This document shows, piece by piece, positions 53,787 through 61,058 of a DNA stretch of 64,000 nucleotides; the stretch's first letter is position 1; every line of letters starts with the position of its first letter. The position numbers and the translations under genes were made by a program. Source of the stretch: Hydractinia symbiolongicarpus. Taxonomy: Eukaryota; Cnidaria; Hydrozoa; Anthoathecata; Hydractiniidae. The notes under the pieces were generated by a model, which did not search any database, was not told the DNA's origin, and saw only the letters and a program-made list of their open reading frames with translations. Location: positions 25,583,501-25,647,500 of the forward strand of contig NC_079881.1 of the NCBI RefSeq assembly GCF_029227915.1, given 5' to 3'.

Positions 53787-56700
53787 TTATGTGTGTCTAT
53801 AATGGCCTCTTGCCAGTGTGGTAATACCATCATCCAAAATTATGCGCTTATCATCATCTGCATTGAGCGCTAGTTTGTTTGTTTTTATGGTATGAACATC
53901 ATGCTTAATCGATCGAAAGGTCATCTGTTCCCTGTAAACATTTTCACCCTCGAACAGACATCTCTTATAGTCATCGAAACCTATTGTCTTCCTCACCACA
54001 CATTTCTTGACCCCCTTGCACCTCTTATCCTCCCTACCACATAGCTGTTTGTAAGCATAATTCTTAGCCCTAAGAGCGATAAATTCGGTCATTACCTTAC
54101 CACCCAACTCATCCTTCATCAGCCCAATGATCTTTTTATTCAAACCTAATGGTAGGGGTCTGCCATCTTTCTTATCGTACCCTGACGTGTCAAATCTCAA
54201 AGCTACATCGTCGGCGATATCTTTGTAAAAGTCGTCGGTTTTTATGTGGTAGACGAATGAATCTGTATCCATGTAGCAAAGCTTTACATCCACACCATAT
54301 TTTGGTCTCATGTAATCATAGTGGAACTCATACATAACCATCTTGGACAAGTCGAGAATTGCCAGCCCCAGGTAGATTGGCTTATTCATTTTGATCTTGA
54401 TCTTGGACATCTCTATGCCCATCAGTGTTTCCGAGAACCACGTGCTACCCTTGAAGTTGGGCTTCATCACCAGCTTCTCATATTGTTCTTTCTTGGTAGC
54501 CAAGCGTATATCCTTCTGCCTTCGCTGATTCTCCATTGTCTTCCCAAAGACCGAATTATTCATCAGCTTGAAAAAGTCCTTTTCGAAGTCATTAGTTGAT
54601 TTGGTACGCAAATCAGTGTTGAAATCTATGTACGACTTCAACCACGCACTCTGATCAAATCTCAAGACCCTATGAACCTTCTCAAGAACAAGACCATGCT
54701 TCAACGCTTGATCAAGCGCACGGATATGAGTGATATATTTCTTCTTGTCTGAAAGACACGGTGTCAGCTTCTCGACGCCATTAATGATCTTCCTCTCGGG
54801 CATGAAAGGAAGGTCGTTATGAGAATCATGAAGCTCCCGTGGATAGCAAACATCAACCTCAAGGATGTACCCCTTTGCACCGTGTTCCACAGCTAATTGT
54901 GAAATCAGTTCGGGTGTAAAATCAGAAACCACGTCATCAACCCACTCAAACCCTCCGGTCGGCATCTTCTGAATCATGGCCCAGCCGTACAAATTATTTG
55001 CATCTAGGTATTGGAGATAGCTATTCATCTCCTTACTCTCAGATGTGTTGGCTTTGGTGGTATATTGTTTTTCCTCTTTCGGTACAGACGGTCCCCCACA
55101 TACCTTTTCATACAAACCCATGATCTTATCCTTCACGGCTCTGTAAGCTTTACTAGTTTTCACCTTGATGACCCTAGGTACATGTTTCATTAACCAGTAC
55201 CTCAATTCAATCAATTTTCTTTTTACAAAAGGCACGGTTTTAGCAATTTCCTGCTGCTCAAATAAATCCATGCAATTCCCATCCGATGTGTTGTACTCGT
55301 CCACCATATACTTATTGTTGGCCTTGGCGTAGCGGTGGACAGCCTGACACAATCCACCCCTAATACCACTCTCAATGAACATGACCATCTCCATATCCGA
55401 CAATAAATCTAGACTAACCTTGGTCTTTTTCAAACACGCCCTCCAGGCTAATCCCGGAGCAGTGTAAAAGTGAGCCGGGTCTAGATCGTAGTTTCTCAAG
55501 CATGTTTCTCTGAATGTCTCAAACACATCACTCAGAAGCAGAACATCCGTCTTGAGATAGATATCATGATAAACGCCCATATTTACAACTTTCATGTCCT
55601 TCCACACCTTCTGGGCATGCGCATAATCGGCATCGCTGATACCATTCATGTTCAGCTTGCTGTAGAAATCATCCTTTGGCGGGAGCTCAGTTTCATTAAA
55701 CCTATCGAATGAGTTAACATACTCATATGGGTATACACCCTTCCTTCTCATTATGTTGAATTCGTCACCATTGAAGAATTTTCTAAGGTTTTTGCATTGA
55801 TCATCTGATAGGTTGTCAGCCAGGGAGCTTAGGCCGCTTGACATAAATCTAAATGAATCGATGAATCTCAGTTGTATCTTTTTGTCTTTGGTCTCACCAT
55901 TTTTGTCAATGTATTCACCAACCTTAACATTCGTAGAGAAAGAGATATATTTCTCCTTATTCTCCGCGATTACACCCATACCATCTTCTCCGTACTTCCT
56001 AGCAAGCTCCTTAATGAATAAATGCGCATCGTAGCCACTCAGATTGTGGAAGACAACCGGGATATAATTAGGTACCTTATACCGCAGATTACACCCCTGA
56101 TGAGCGGCTCCACGAAACTTACCGGTGAAATGACAGTGATCCCTAACCTTGATGTCATCCTTGTCATCAAACTCCTTCATGCAAATGTGGCACACCTCGG
56201 CTTTATTGAAACCGTCACGCTCCTCATCCGTCAGTGGATCCATTTCTTTCTGAGGAAACATGTTATATAACCTTTCCGCCTCGGAAACCACATGATCCAC
56301 AAAACGCGTAACACAGTCCTCACCGCGATAAAGATTAAGAGGGTTGGGAACGTCACCATGAGCATATTTACTATAACAACAGAATCCGGTGGGAACATGT
56401 TTACCAACTTTCTCGGTGGATGATCCGCATTTTCTCTCATCTTCTGGCAACTCTTTTGTAAAAGCTTCGAAATCGGCATACATGATGAATGGGGCTTTGA
56501 GTTGAAACTTACCATCAGTGAAGGTTAAGGTGCTACCCTCCTTAGGGAGTTGAATCTTAGCAGCATCGTTATTCTTGCAATACTCAAAGTGCTCATCCCT
56601 TTTCTGTTCGCTTTGAAAACCATAGAGACAATTCAAGCAATAATACTCCTTATTTTTATGCTTTGAGTTAGCCTTGCTAAGTACACCGCTCAAGTTCTTA

Positions 56701-58088
56701 ACAGCGATATAATGTCTCTTATCCCCCTCACATAGTAAAAACAAAACAACCGTCTCCTTACGATCAAGATGCTTCGACTTGCGACACATGTAGATACCTT
56801 CTCTCTCATCCTTTGTCAAAACATGCACAGCGACATCGGGGTTCCTCCTCTCGAAGAGATCTATCTTGTTTAACGCCATTGGGAAAGTTAGACCATCCCA
56901 ATTATACTTATCATGCTTCTTAAGGATTGAGATCCGTTCAGGGTGATTATCGATCTTATCATGATTGAGAGCAGCGATAACGGCCCATTTGAAGCATTCT
57001 TCATCCTCGTTATGTGGGTTAATCACGGATCGCTTACCACTGAAGTTCTCGGGCAGCGGCAAGTAAGAACTACCTCTGGTTAATTTCAGTTTATGAAAAT
57101 CCACATGCATATGCAAGATTTTATCAATTGTGAATCCGCTAGCTGGCAGCGCGGGGTTTTCAATCTGCTCGATTATCTTATTACGCATCCGATCGAAAAC
57201 ATCGGAAATGTCATCGTGGGCGTGCAGTATCTCCATATAGCTATTGAAAGCTTTATCGACATGTACACATGGGGCATCAGTCGAGCTGGTGTCCTCCCTT
57301 ACCCATTTCACCCACAAGGTCGCCTGAGTCTTCAGCGACTTCTTCTGCCCTAGCACGTCACTCGTCAACCTCTTGACGACATGCTCGACCTTTTCGAGAA
57401 AGACCTTGACATTCTTCCCACCATCCGAGTTTATTTTGAAACGTTTGTATGAACCTACAAAAGCTTCTTCAATGGGGGTATAGGGGTTTTTCTCCTCCTC
57501 CTCATCCTCCTCCTCCTCCACTTCTTCCTCTTCCTCTCCACTGCCCTTTTCATACAAACCCGTGATCTTATCCTTCATGGTTTTGAAAGCTTTGCTCGCT
57601 TTCTCCTTAATAGCCCCAGGTACATGATTTATTAACCAGTCTCTCCATTCGATCAACTTGCTTTTCAAATCCATGTCTTGTTGGCTAGTGCCCGGTCTCG
57701 GTGCCGGTACGGGTCTGGTGGGTCTCGGTGCCGGTACGGGTCTCGGCACGGGTACCGGTCTAACCGGTGCTGACACAGTAGTGGGTGTCAATAATTCGAT
57801 CAGATCGGCCTTTCTGAGCCTTGAGTAGCCACGTAGGCCGCGTTCTCTAGCGAGAGCTCTTAATTCGGAAACTGTATTTCTCGAAGTCATGCCCGGTTGT
57901 TCACTACCGGATCTCGAGGGTCTCGGTGCCGGTACGGGTCTCGGCACGGGTACCGGTCTAACCGGTGCTGACACAGTAGTGGGTGTCAATAATTCGATCA
58001 GATCGGCCTTTCTGAGCCTTGAGTAGCCACGTAGGCCGCGTTCTCTAGCGAGAGCTCTTAATTCGGAAACTGTATTTCTCGAAGTCAT
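53787..58088 (-). CDS. Protein-primed-type family B DNA polymerase (Polinton PolB)
   Basis: This 1433-residue enzyme should replicate the element's linear DNA. Two tandem SAP/Rho-N-like helical motifs lie at 1-35 and 67-101, joined by proline-rich linkers. A helical module at 141-181 is followed by an acidic run at 184-200. A C2HC finger-like motif (C484, C487, H500, C504) precedes the 3'-5' exonuclease: Exo I YADFE (D539, E541), Exo II HNLSGYD (N682, D687) and Exo III YLKTD (Y844, D848). Between Exo I and Exo II sits an endonuclease VII-like zinc cluster (C633, C636, H651-H653, C666). Polymerase motifs follow: A (DANNLYG, D1029), B (KLMNNSVFG, K1174), C (YMDTDS, D1274 and D1276) and KNY (1342-1344). 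All key acidic residues are present and the frame is intact to TAA. The second copy of the helical module, at 955-995, lies just before motif A. The start at 58,088 follows a TATATAATA box; a second ATG at 57,890 would drop the first motif repeat. Confidence 0.95.
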   Translation of the reverse strand: MTSRNTVSELRALARERGLRGYSRLRKADLIELLTPTTVSAPVRPVPVPRPVPAPRPSRSGSEQPGMTSRNTVSELRALARERGLRGYSRLRKADLIELLTPTTVSAPVRPVPVPRPVPAPRPTRPVPAPRPGTSQQDMDLKSKLIEWRDWLINHVPGAIKEKASKAFKTMKDKITGLYEKGSGEEEEEVEEEEDEEEEKNPYTPIEEAFVGSYKRFKINSDGGKNVKVFLEKVEHVVKRLTSDVLGQKKSLKTQATLWVKWVREDTSSTDAPCVHVDKAFNSYMEILHAHDDISDVFDRMRNKIIEQIENPALPASGFTIDKILHMHVDFHKLKLTRGSSYLPLPENFSGKRSVINPHNEDEECFKWAVIAALNHDKIDNHPERISILKKHDKYNWDGLTFPMALNKIDLFERRNPDVAVHVLTKDEREGIYMCRKSKHLDRKETVVLFLLCEGDKRHYIAVKNLSGVLSKANSKHKNKEYYCLNCLYGFQSEQKRDEHFEYCKNNDAAKIQLPKEGSTLTFTDGKFQLKAPFIMYADFEAFTKELPEDERKCGSSTEKVGKHVPTGFCCYSKYAHGDVPNPLNLYRGEDCVTRFVDHVVSEAERLYNMFPQKEMDPLTDEERDGFNKAEVCHICMKEFDDKDDIKVRDHCHFTGKFRGAAHQGCNLRYKVPNYIPVVFHNLSGYDAHLFIKELARKYGEDGMGVIAENKEKYISFSTNVKVGEYIDKNGETKDKKIQLRFIDSFRFMSSGLSSLADNLSDDQCKNLRKFFNGDEFNIMRRKGVYPYEYVNSFDRFNETELPPKDDFYSKLNMNGISDADYAHAQKVWKDMKVVNMGVYHDIYLKTDVLLLSDVFETFRETCLRNYDLDPAHFYTAPGLAWRACLKKTKVSLDLLSDMEMVMFIESGIRGGLCQAVHRYAKANNKYMVDEYNTSDGNCMDLFEQQEIAKTVPFVKRKLIELRYWLMKHVPRVIKVKTSKAYRAVKDKIMGLYEKVCGGPSVPKEEKQYTTKANTSESKEMNSYLQYLDANNLYGWAMIQKMPTGGFEWVDDVVSDFTPELISQLAVEHGAKGYILEVDVCYPRELHDSHNDLPFMPERKIINGVEKLTPCLSDKKKYITHIRALDQALKHGLVLEKVHRVLRFDQSAWLKSYIDFNTDLRTKSTNDFEKDFFKLMNNSVFGKTMENQRRQKDIRLATKKEQYEKLVMKPNFKGSTWFSETLMGIEMSKIKIKMNKPIYLGLAILDLSKMVMYEFHYDYMRPKYGVDVKLCYMDTDSFVYHIKTDDFYKDIADDVALRFDTSGYDKKDGRPLPLGLNKKIIGLMKDELGGKVMTEFIALRAKNYAYKQLCGREDKRCKGVKKCVVRKTIGFDDYKRCLFEGENVYREQMTFRSIKHDVHTIKTNKLALNADDDKRIILDDGITTLARGHYRHT
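55104..55226 (-). other. Second copy of a helical module inside the polymerase palm
   Basis: Residues 955-995 (VKRKLIELRYWLMKHVP... through GLYEK) align without gaps to residues 141-181 of the same protein (LKSKLIEWRDWLINHVP... through GLYEK), with 26 of 41 identical by my count. The module is followed by a short charged spacer and then motif A at 1027-1035. Related polymerases, as I remember them, have a much shorter link at this point, so this looks like an insertion by internal duplication. Confidence 0.75.
57720..58088 (-). repeat. In-frame 198-bp tandem duplication at the polymerase 5' end
   Basis: The first 66 codons are repeated immediately as codons 67-132. By eye the two DNA copies are identical over about 171 bp (57,918-58,088 and 57,720-57,890), including the ATG. 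They diverge only in the proline/serine linker. Identity at DNA level marks it as very recent. Both copies encode the LRALARERGLRGYSRLRKAD motif. Confidence 0.9.
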
Positions 58089-58140
58089 GCTTGTGTATTA
58101 TATACGATTTATGAAATCTTTAATCCATTTTTTCTAAAAA
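58089..58140 (-). promoter_or_regulatory. Upstream region of the polymerase gene
   Basis: In transcript sense it reads TTAAAGATTTCATAAATCG, then TATATAATACACAAGC, then ATG. The TATA-like box lies about 10-18 nt before the start codon. A TTAAAG...TTTC element just upstream resembles the elements in front of the other minus-strand genes of this island. The 5' untranslated leader would be very short. Confidence 0.5.
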
Positions 58141-58155
58141 TCGTAAACCGTGTTG

Positions 58156-58358
58156 GAGGGTCGTGAGTGTCCTAGTTTGTGGGGCAACCACCATGCTAAA
58201 TTGTAGTAAAACACGCTTTGTGATACATACATCGATACACCATGGGTACCCACCCATGAGGATCGTGAGGGGCTTCGTTCGCAAGACAACCACCGGGGTG
58301 GAGGATCGTGAGGGGCTTCGTTCGCAAGACAACCACCGGGGTGGAGGATCGTGAGGGT
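58156..58358. repeat. 43-bp minisatellite between the polymerase and SAP-like genes
   Basis: Two nearly perfect 43-bp repeats begin with GATCGTGAGG at 58,261 and 58,304, and a partial third begins at 58,347. A diverged copy (GGGTCGTGAGTG...CAACCACC) lies at 58,158-58,193. Each repeat contains the small inverted repeat CCACC-GG-GGTGG. The 343-bp gap between the two genes contains little else. The overlapping GC-rich open frames on both strands are products of the repetition. Confidence 0.85.
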
Positions 58359-58388
58359 CGTGACCGCTCCACCATGGGTACCCACCCA
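58238..58388 (+). repeat. 19-bp direct repeats bracketing the minisatellite
   Basis: CACCATGGGTACCCACCCA occurs at 58,238-58,256 and exactly again at 58,370-58,388, flanking the two full 43-bp repeats. A related string, CCATGGGTCCCTACCCACCC, lies near the left end of the element (53,738). The flanking pair could have arisen by duplication of a larger unit. Confidence 0.8.
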
Positions 58389-58394
58389 CCAACA

Positions 58395-58418
58395 TTTGTT
58401 ACCCGTCTGAGTAACAAA
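58395..58418 (-). terminator. Post-stop hairpin of the SAP-like gene
   Basis: TTTGTTAC and GTAACAAA form a perfect 8-bp stem around an 8-nt loop, about 14 nt downstream of the stop codon of the minus-strand SAP-like gene. Position and strength suggest a transcript 3'-end signal, comparable to a second hairpin after the integrase gene. The function is inferred. Confidence 0.6.
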
Positions 58419-58431
58419 AAAAAATACCCAA

Positions 58432-58701
58432 TCACTTGGATCTTTTGTCGTTATAACGTTTTTGGGCTTTTAGATATGCCTCCCTGTTTTTCGACCTCCA
58501 CCTTGAACAGTATCCATACCATTCCTTCTTGGTATCCAGATCGATGGTGTAGGATGGGTCGAGATCATTCTTCTCAATCACCTCAACCAGTTTAGCCTTT
58601 CTCATACCCACGATATACTTAATTCCGCGGGATTTGGCAACCTCTCGCAACTCTCTCAGTTTCATCAATTTATAATCCGGTGTGGTATCCATGTCCGACA
58701 T
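58432..58701 (-). CDS. Small SAP/Rho-N-like DNA-binding-type protein
   Basis: An 89-residue protein whose residues 14-46 (LRELREVAKSRGIKYIVGMR and onward to LVEVIEK) fit the helix-extended-loop-helix pattern of SAP, HeH and Rho-N motifs. The polymerase N-terminus has the same pattern. The tail is basic and aromatic (WYGYCSRWRSKNREAYLKAQKRYNDKRSK region) and could bind nucleic acid. No signal peptide or membrane segment is present. It lies between the polymerase (same strand) and the divergently transcribed integrase, 91 bp from the latter's start. An AT-rich box and the AAAGTTTTTC element precede its ATG. The role is unknown; a DNA-binding accessory protein is a reasonable inference. Intact frame, start context and family resemblance make it a real gene. 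Confidence 0.75.
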   Translation of the reverse strand: MSDMDTTPDYKLMKLRELREVAKSRGIKYIVGMRKAKLVEVIEKNDLDPSYTIDLDTKKEWYGYCSRWRSKNREAYLKAQKRYNDKRSK

Positions 58702-58792
58702 ATTAATATAATATATGAAAAACTTTAAGCACTTTTATCGTACCACATCATAACACAAAAAGGAGATAAATAAAGGTGTGCATAAATAAAAC
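58702..58792. promoter_or_regulatory. Divergent promoter region, SAP-like gene / integrase
   Basis: This 91-bp gap separates two oppositely oriented start codons. Leftward it shows AAAGTTTTTC followed by ATATATTATATTAAT directly before the SAP-like ATG. Rightward it has TTTTATCGTACCACA (58,733-58,747, repeated at 59,913) and an A-rich leader ending AATAAAAC before the integrase ATG. Confidence 0.5.
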
Positions 58793-59770
58793 ATGTCAAA
58801 ACTTCAAGAGACTTACTATCAACCTCAAAATTTATGGAAAGGACAAAAGGCTGTTCGGAGCTTAAGAGTATTCGGCTTCGGGCCAAAGGAGATTAAGAAG
58901 TGGCTATCAAAGCAAGCATTTTGGCAAGTACATTTACCCGCCCCAAAACATGTTGAAAGACCACATTATGAAGTTACCACCCCTAATGATTTACATCAAT
59001 TCGATTTATTGTACATGCCCGGTGACATACTGTATGGTAATAAATATAAGTACATTTTGTCGGGAATCGATGCTGCTTCCAGATACAAGGTAGCCCGACG
59101 TTTGAGGACTAAGAAAGCCAAAGAGGTTGCCGCTATGATTGAGGACATCTACAAGGCAGGACCATTAACTTATCCGAAAACTTTCCAATGTGATAACGGT
59201 TCAGAATTCAAGGCAGATGTATCAAAGCTGTTGGAGAAGCATAAGGTTGAAATTAAAAGAGCGACTACAAAATATAAGCATACGCACACAGCTTTTGTTG
59301 AGGCGTTGAACAAGATACTTGCCGAAAATTTATTCAAAATACAAGATGCCCAAGAACTGAATGATTCGGAAAAGGTATCATCTACATGGGTTAAACATCT
59401 GTATAAACTGATTGATAGGCTAAACGATACAAAGACGCAGATGATTTATATGAAGCCAAAAGATGCTATTATAATGAAAGAGGTGCCTCTGGTTAATCAA
59501 GAGAGCTATCCACCTGAAGTAGAATTACCTAAGGATGGCCTGTATAGATATCTACTACAACCTGGTGAAGAGCATGATGATGGGCGGAGACGGGCAACCG
59601 ATAGAATATGGTCGAAAAACACATATAGATTGCGTGAGGTAATAGCGCAACCTGGTAACCGTGTAATGTACTATGTTCAAGACGGACCTGGACGGGCTTT
59701 TGTAAAAGAGGAATTGATGTTAATACCTGAAGATACAGAATTACCTCCTGATTATGTGCAAGGTTGGTGA
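58793..59770 (+). CDS. Polinton-type DDE integrase (retroviral-like)
   Basis: A 325-residue enzyme expected to cut and join the element's ends into host DNA in the nucleus. The catalytic core shows D71 (HQFDLLY), D134 (CDNGSEF) and E170 (FVEALNK), with exactly 35 residues between the last two. This is the DD35E arrangement of rve-type integrases. The N-terminal part (about 20-62) contains the conserved WLSKQAFWQVHLPAPK stretch and lacks an HHCC zinc finger. The C-terminal part (about 275-318, with YRLREVI, RVMYYVQDGPGRAFVKEELM) resembles the small beta-barrel or chromo-like tail seen in Polinton integrases. The length fits the family and the frame is intact. The ATG sits after an A-rich leader. 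It faces the two membrane-type genes convergently, with a strong hairpin just after its TGA stop. Confidence 0.93.
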   Translation: MSKLQETYYQPQNLWKGQKAVRSLRVFGFGPKEIKKWLSKQAFWQVHLPAPKHVERPHYEVTTPNDLHQFDLLYMPGDILYGNKYKYILSGIDAASRYKVARRLRTKKAKEVAAMIEDIYKAGPLTYPKTFQCDNGSEFKADVSKLLEKHKVEIKRATTKYKHTHTAFVEALNKILAENLFKIQDAQELNDSEKVSSTWVKHLYKLIDRLNDTKTQMIYMKPKDAIIMKEVPLVNQESYPPEVELPKDGLYRYLLQPGEEHDDGRRRATDRIWSKNTYRLREVIAQPGNRVMYYVQDGPGRAFVKEELMLIPEDTELPPDYVQGW

Positions 59771-59960
59771 AAAGGAGGGCGATATCTTTACCAGAAACAG
59801 GTAAAGATGATGCCAGGGATCGCGCGGGTCTGTCGGCAGATAGGGCCGCTATGGCTCAGTCTTGGGGGGGACGATCGCGCCGCATAATGTCACAAACCGC
59901 CTTAATATTAATTTTTATCGTACCACACGAAATATGCGAGCGGTGTACATGCACACATCA
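59771..59960. other. Convergent intergenic region
   Basis: These 190 bp lie between the integrase stop and the stop of the 195-residue gene. They hold the 9-bp hairpin, a GC-rich stretch with GGGGGGGACGATCGCGCCGC, an AT-rich TTAATATTAAT and the second TTTTATCGTACCACA (59,913-59,927). A 66-codon frame beginning inside the integrase gene runs across it but has no family resemblance, so I do not call it. Confidence 0.55.
59784..59808 (+). terminator. Post-stop hairpin of the integrase gene
   Basis: ATCTTTACC and GGTAAAGAT form a perfect 9-bp stem around a 7-nt loop (AGAAACA), starting 14 nt after the integrase TGA. Its position in the convergent gap fits a transcript 3'-end or stability signal. 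This is inferred from position and from the similar hairpin after the SAP-like gene. Confidence 0.65.
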
Positions 59961-60548
59961 CTAACCTTGATTTACGGTCCTTCTGAGGCTTTGAACCTGG
60001 TCCATTAGACTTTTTTCAAACTGGTTGCGAGTTTCGCTCTCCATCTTTCTGTCGGTTTTCGTCATCTTGTCCAGAGCTTCGTAGTATATACCGCTCAGGG
60101 TTTGAAATTCAATGTGACTAATGTCGTCATTATTCAGAGCCCGCGAGACGGAGTTTTCAAACACGGCGATGGCGGATGTCGCAACATCATATAATTTCAT
60201 GACCTTGTCGAGCTTGCTTCGATATCTTTTAATCAGAGCCATGACGGAGCCCGTGAAAATGGTTCCGGACAGTGCTACGGCTCCCAATCCCACGGAAGCG
60301 GGGATTCCGATGAGCGTGGCACCGGTTACCACCGAACCTATGCCCGAAGCGACGGTTAGGGCCGTGGCGCTGGCATTTAAAAGCACCAGTCTGTGCAGCG
60401 TCTTGTTATATTTCTCATATTTTGTATTGAACTTATCACGTAATTTTCTAAGCTCCCCAAGTTGAGAGTTCACGGTATTAGTATTAAACTTGTCCTGCTC
60501 GCTCGAATACTCGGGAGCCGTGGGTAGCTTCGGATAAATCTCTGCCAT
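59961..60548 (-). CDS. Predicted two-helix membrane protein with coiled-coil flanks
   Basis: This 195-residue protein has no function I can name. Residues 25-55 form a charged amphipathic helix (NSQLGELRKLRDKFNTKYEK). Residues about 54-106 are rich in small hydrophobic residues (LNASATALTVASGIGSVVTG, then SVGLGAVALSGTIFTGSVMA) and could form a membrane hairpin. A basic segment (KRYRSKLDK) follows. The C-terminal helical region contains AIAVFENSVSRALNNDDISH, which resembles a conserved element of membrane-hairpin proteins I recall from invertebrate Polinton-like contigs. It is a paralogue of its upstream neighbour, whose stop codon lies 6 nt before this ATG. The AAAGTTTTTC element in front of it overlaps the neighbour's last codons. 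A structural or membrane-active viral role is possible but not shown. Confidence 0.75.
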   Translation of the reverse strand: MAEIYPKLPTAPEYSSEQDKFNTNTVNSQLGELRKLRDKFNTKYEKYNKTLHRLVLLNASATALTVASGIGSVVTGATLIGIPASVGLGAVALSGTIFTGSVMALIKRYRSKLDKVMKLYDVATSAIAVFENSVSRALNNDDISHIEFQTLSGIYYEALDKMTKTDRKMESETRNQFEKSLMDQVQSLRRTVNQG

Positions 60549-60580
60549 TAGTTATTACAAAGAAAAACTTTCCTCTAAAT
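60549..60580 (-). promoter_or_regulatory. Start-proximal element before the 195-residue gene
   Basis: In transcript sense AAAGTTTTTC lies 13 nt before the ATG and inside the last codons of the upstream gene. The surrounding string (GAAAAACTTTCCTCTAAATA on the plus strand) closely matches GAAAAAACTATCCTTTAAATA in front of the 167-residue gene. The paralogues therefore share their upstream sequence as well as their proteins. Confidence 0.45.
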
Positions 60581-61058
60581 AACCTATATCCAGTTTATCC
60601 AGATCCTTGAGAGTTTCATGATAAGTATCACACAAACTCTCAAAATCTGCTCTACAGATGTCCCGAGTGTTCCAGGGTAGCGTTTGATCGAACACATCGA
60701 TGGCATTTTGTACAACGCGATACGCGGCTCTTAATTTGTCAAGTTTCTCCCGATATGTTCCGACATATTGACTGGTAACCGCATAGGAAGCCGAGCCCAA
60801 CAGACACATACCAGAATTCTGCATGTAATTCCCACGGGGACCGCCTAAATTTCTAATAATGGTCGCCGCGGTCGCTATCGAGCCGGCAATGGCCGCGGTT
60901 CCGGATAATCCCTCCAGAACCGACCATATGATCAGAGACCTCCAGCGTTCCTTCTCGAGGTCTTGGAACTTGCCCCGCAATTTCACCAGCTCATCAAGTT
61001 GGGAATTGGATATATCCGTTTTAAACAATTCTTCTCTGGTACTAGAACTCTCTGCCAT
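60555..61058 (-). CDS. Predicted membrane protein, paralogue of the downstream 195-residue gene
   Basis: 167 residues. It shares an ordered set of features with its neighbour: the NSQLDELVKLRGKF helix (18-31 here; NSQLGELRKLRDKF there), a hydrophobic middle, then YREKLDKL...Y.V...AI.VF and a final DI....F..L...Y.E.L helix. The hydrophobic segments here are about 41-68 and 84-97, interrupted by a glycine/proline-rich turn (NLGGPRGNYM). No catalytic motif is visible. Its ATG is 40 bp from the divergent plus-strand gene. Gene duplication followed by divergence within the element is the simplest origin. Function is unknown; both products probably act at a membrane or as helical assembly factors. 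Confidence 0.75.
   Translation of the reverse strand: MAESSSTREELFKTDISNSQLDELVKLRGKFQDLEKERWRSLIIWSVLEGLSGTAAIAGSIATAATIIRNLGGPRGNYMQNSGMCLLGSASYAVTSQYVGTYREKLDKLRAAYRVVQNAIDVFDQTLPWNTRDICRADFESLCDTYHETLKDLDKLDIGYLEESFSL

Noticed and set aside
54149-57353. Open frames opposite to or out of frame with the polymerase gene
   Set aside because: They lie entirely inside an intact 1433-codon gene with all catalytic motifs and show no recognisable features of their own.
58120-58595. Overlapping GC-rich frames on both strands between the polymerase and SAP-like genes
   Set aside because: Their repeated proline/arginine-rich strings are translations of the 43-bp minisatellite, in several frames at once.
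58758-58770. Shine-Dalgarno-like AAGGAG before the integrase
   Set aside because: It lies about 27 nt from the ATG and the element is eukaryotic; an A-rich leader is enough to explain it.
59764-59964. 66-codon plus-strand frame overlapping the integrase stop
   Set aside because: It starts inside the integrase gene, crosses the 9-bp hairpin and ends at the stop of the convergent gene, with no family resemblance.
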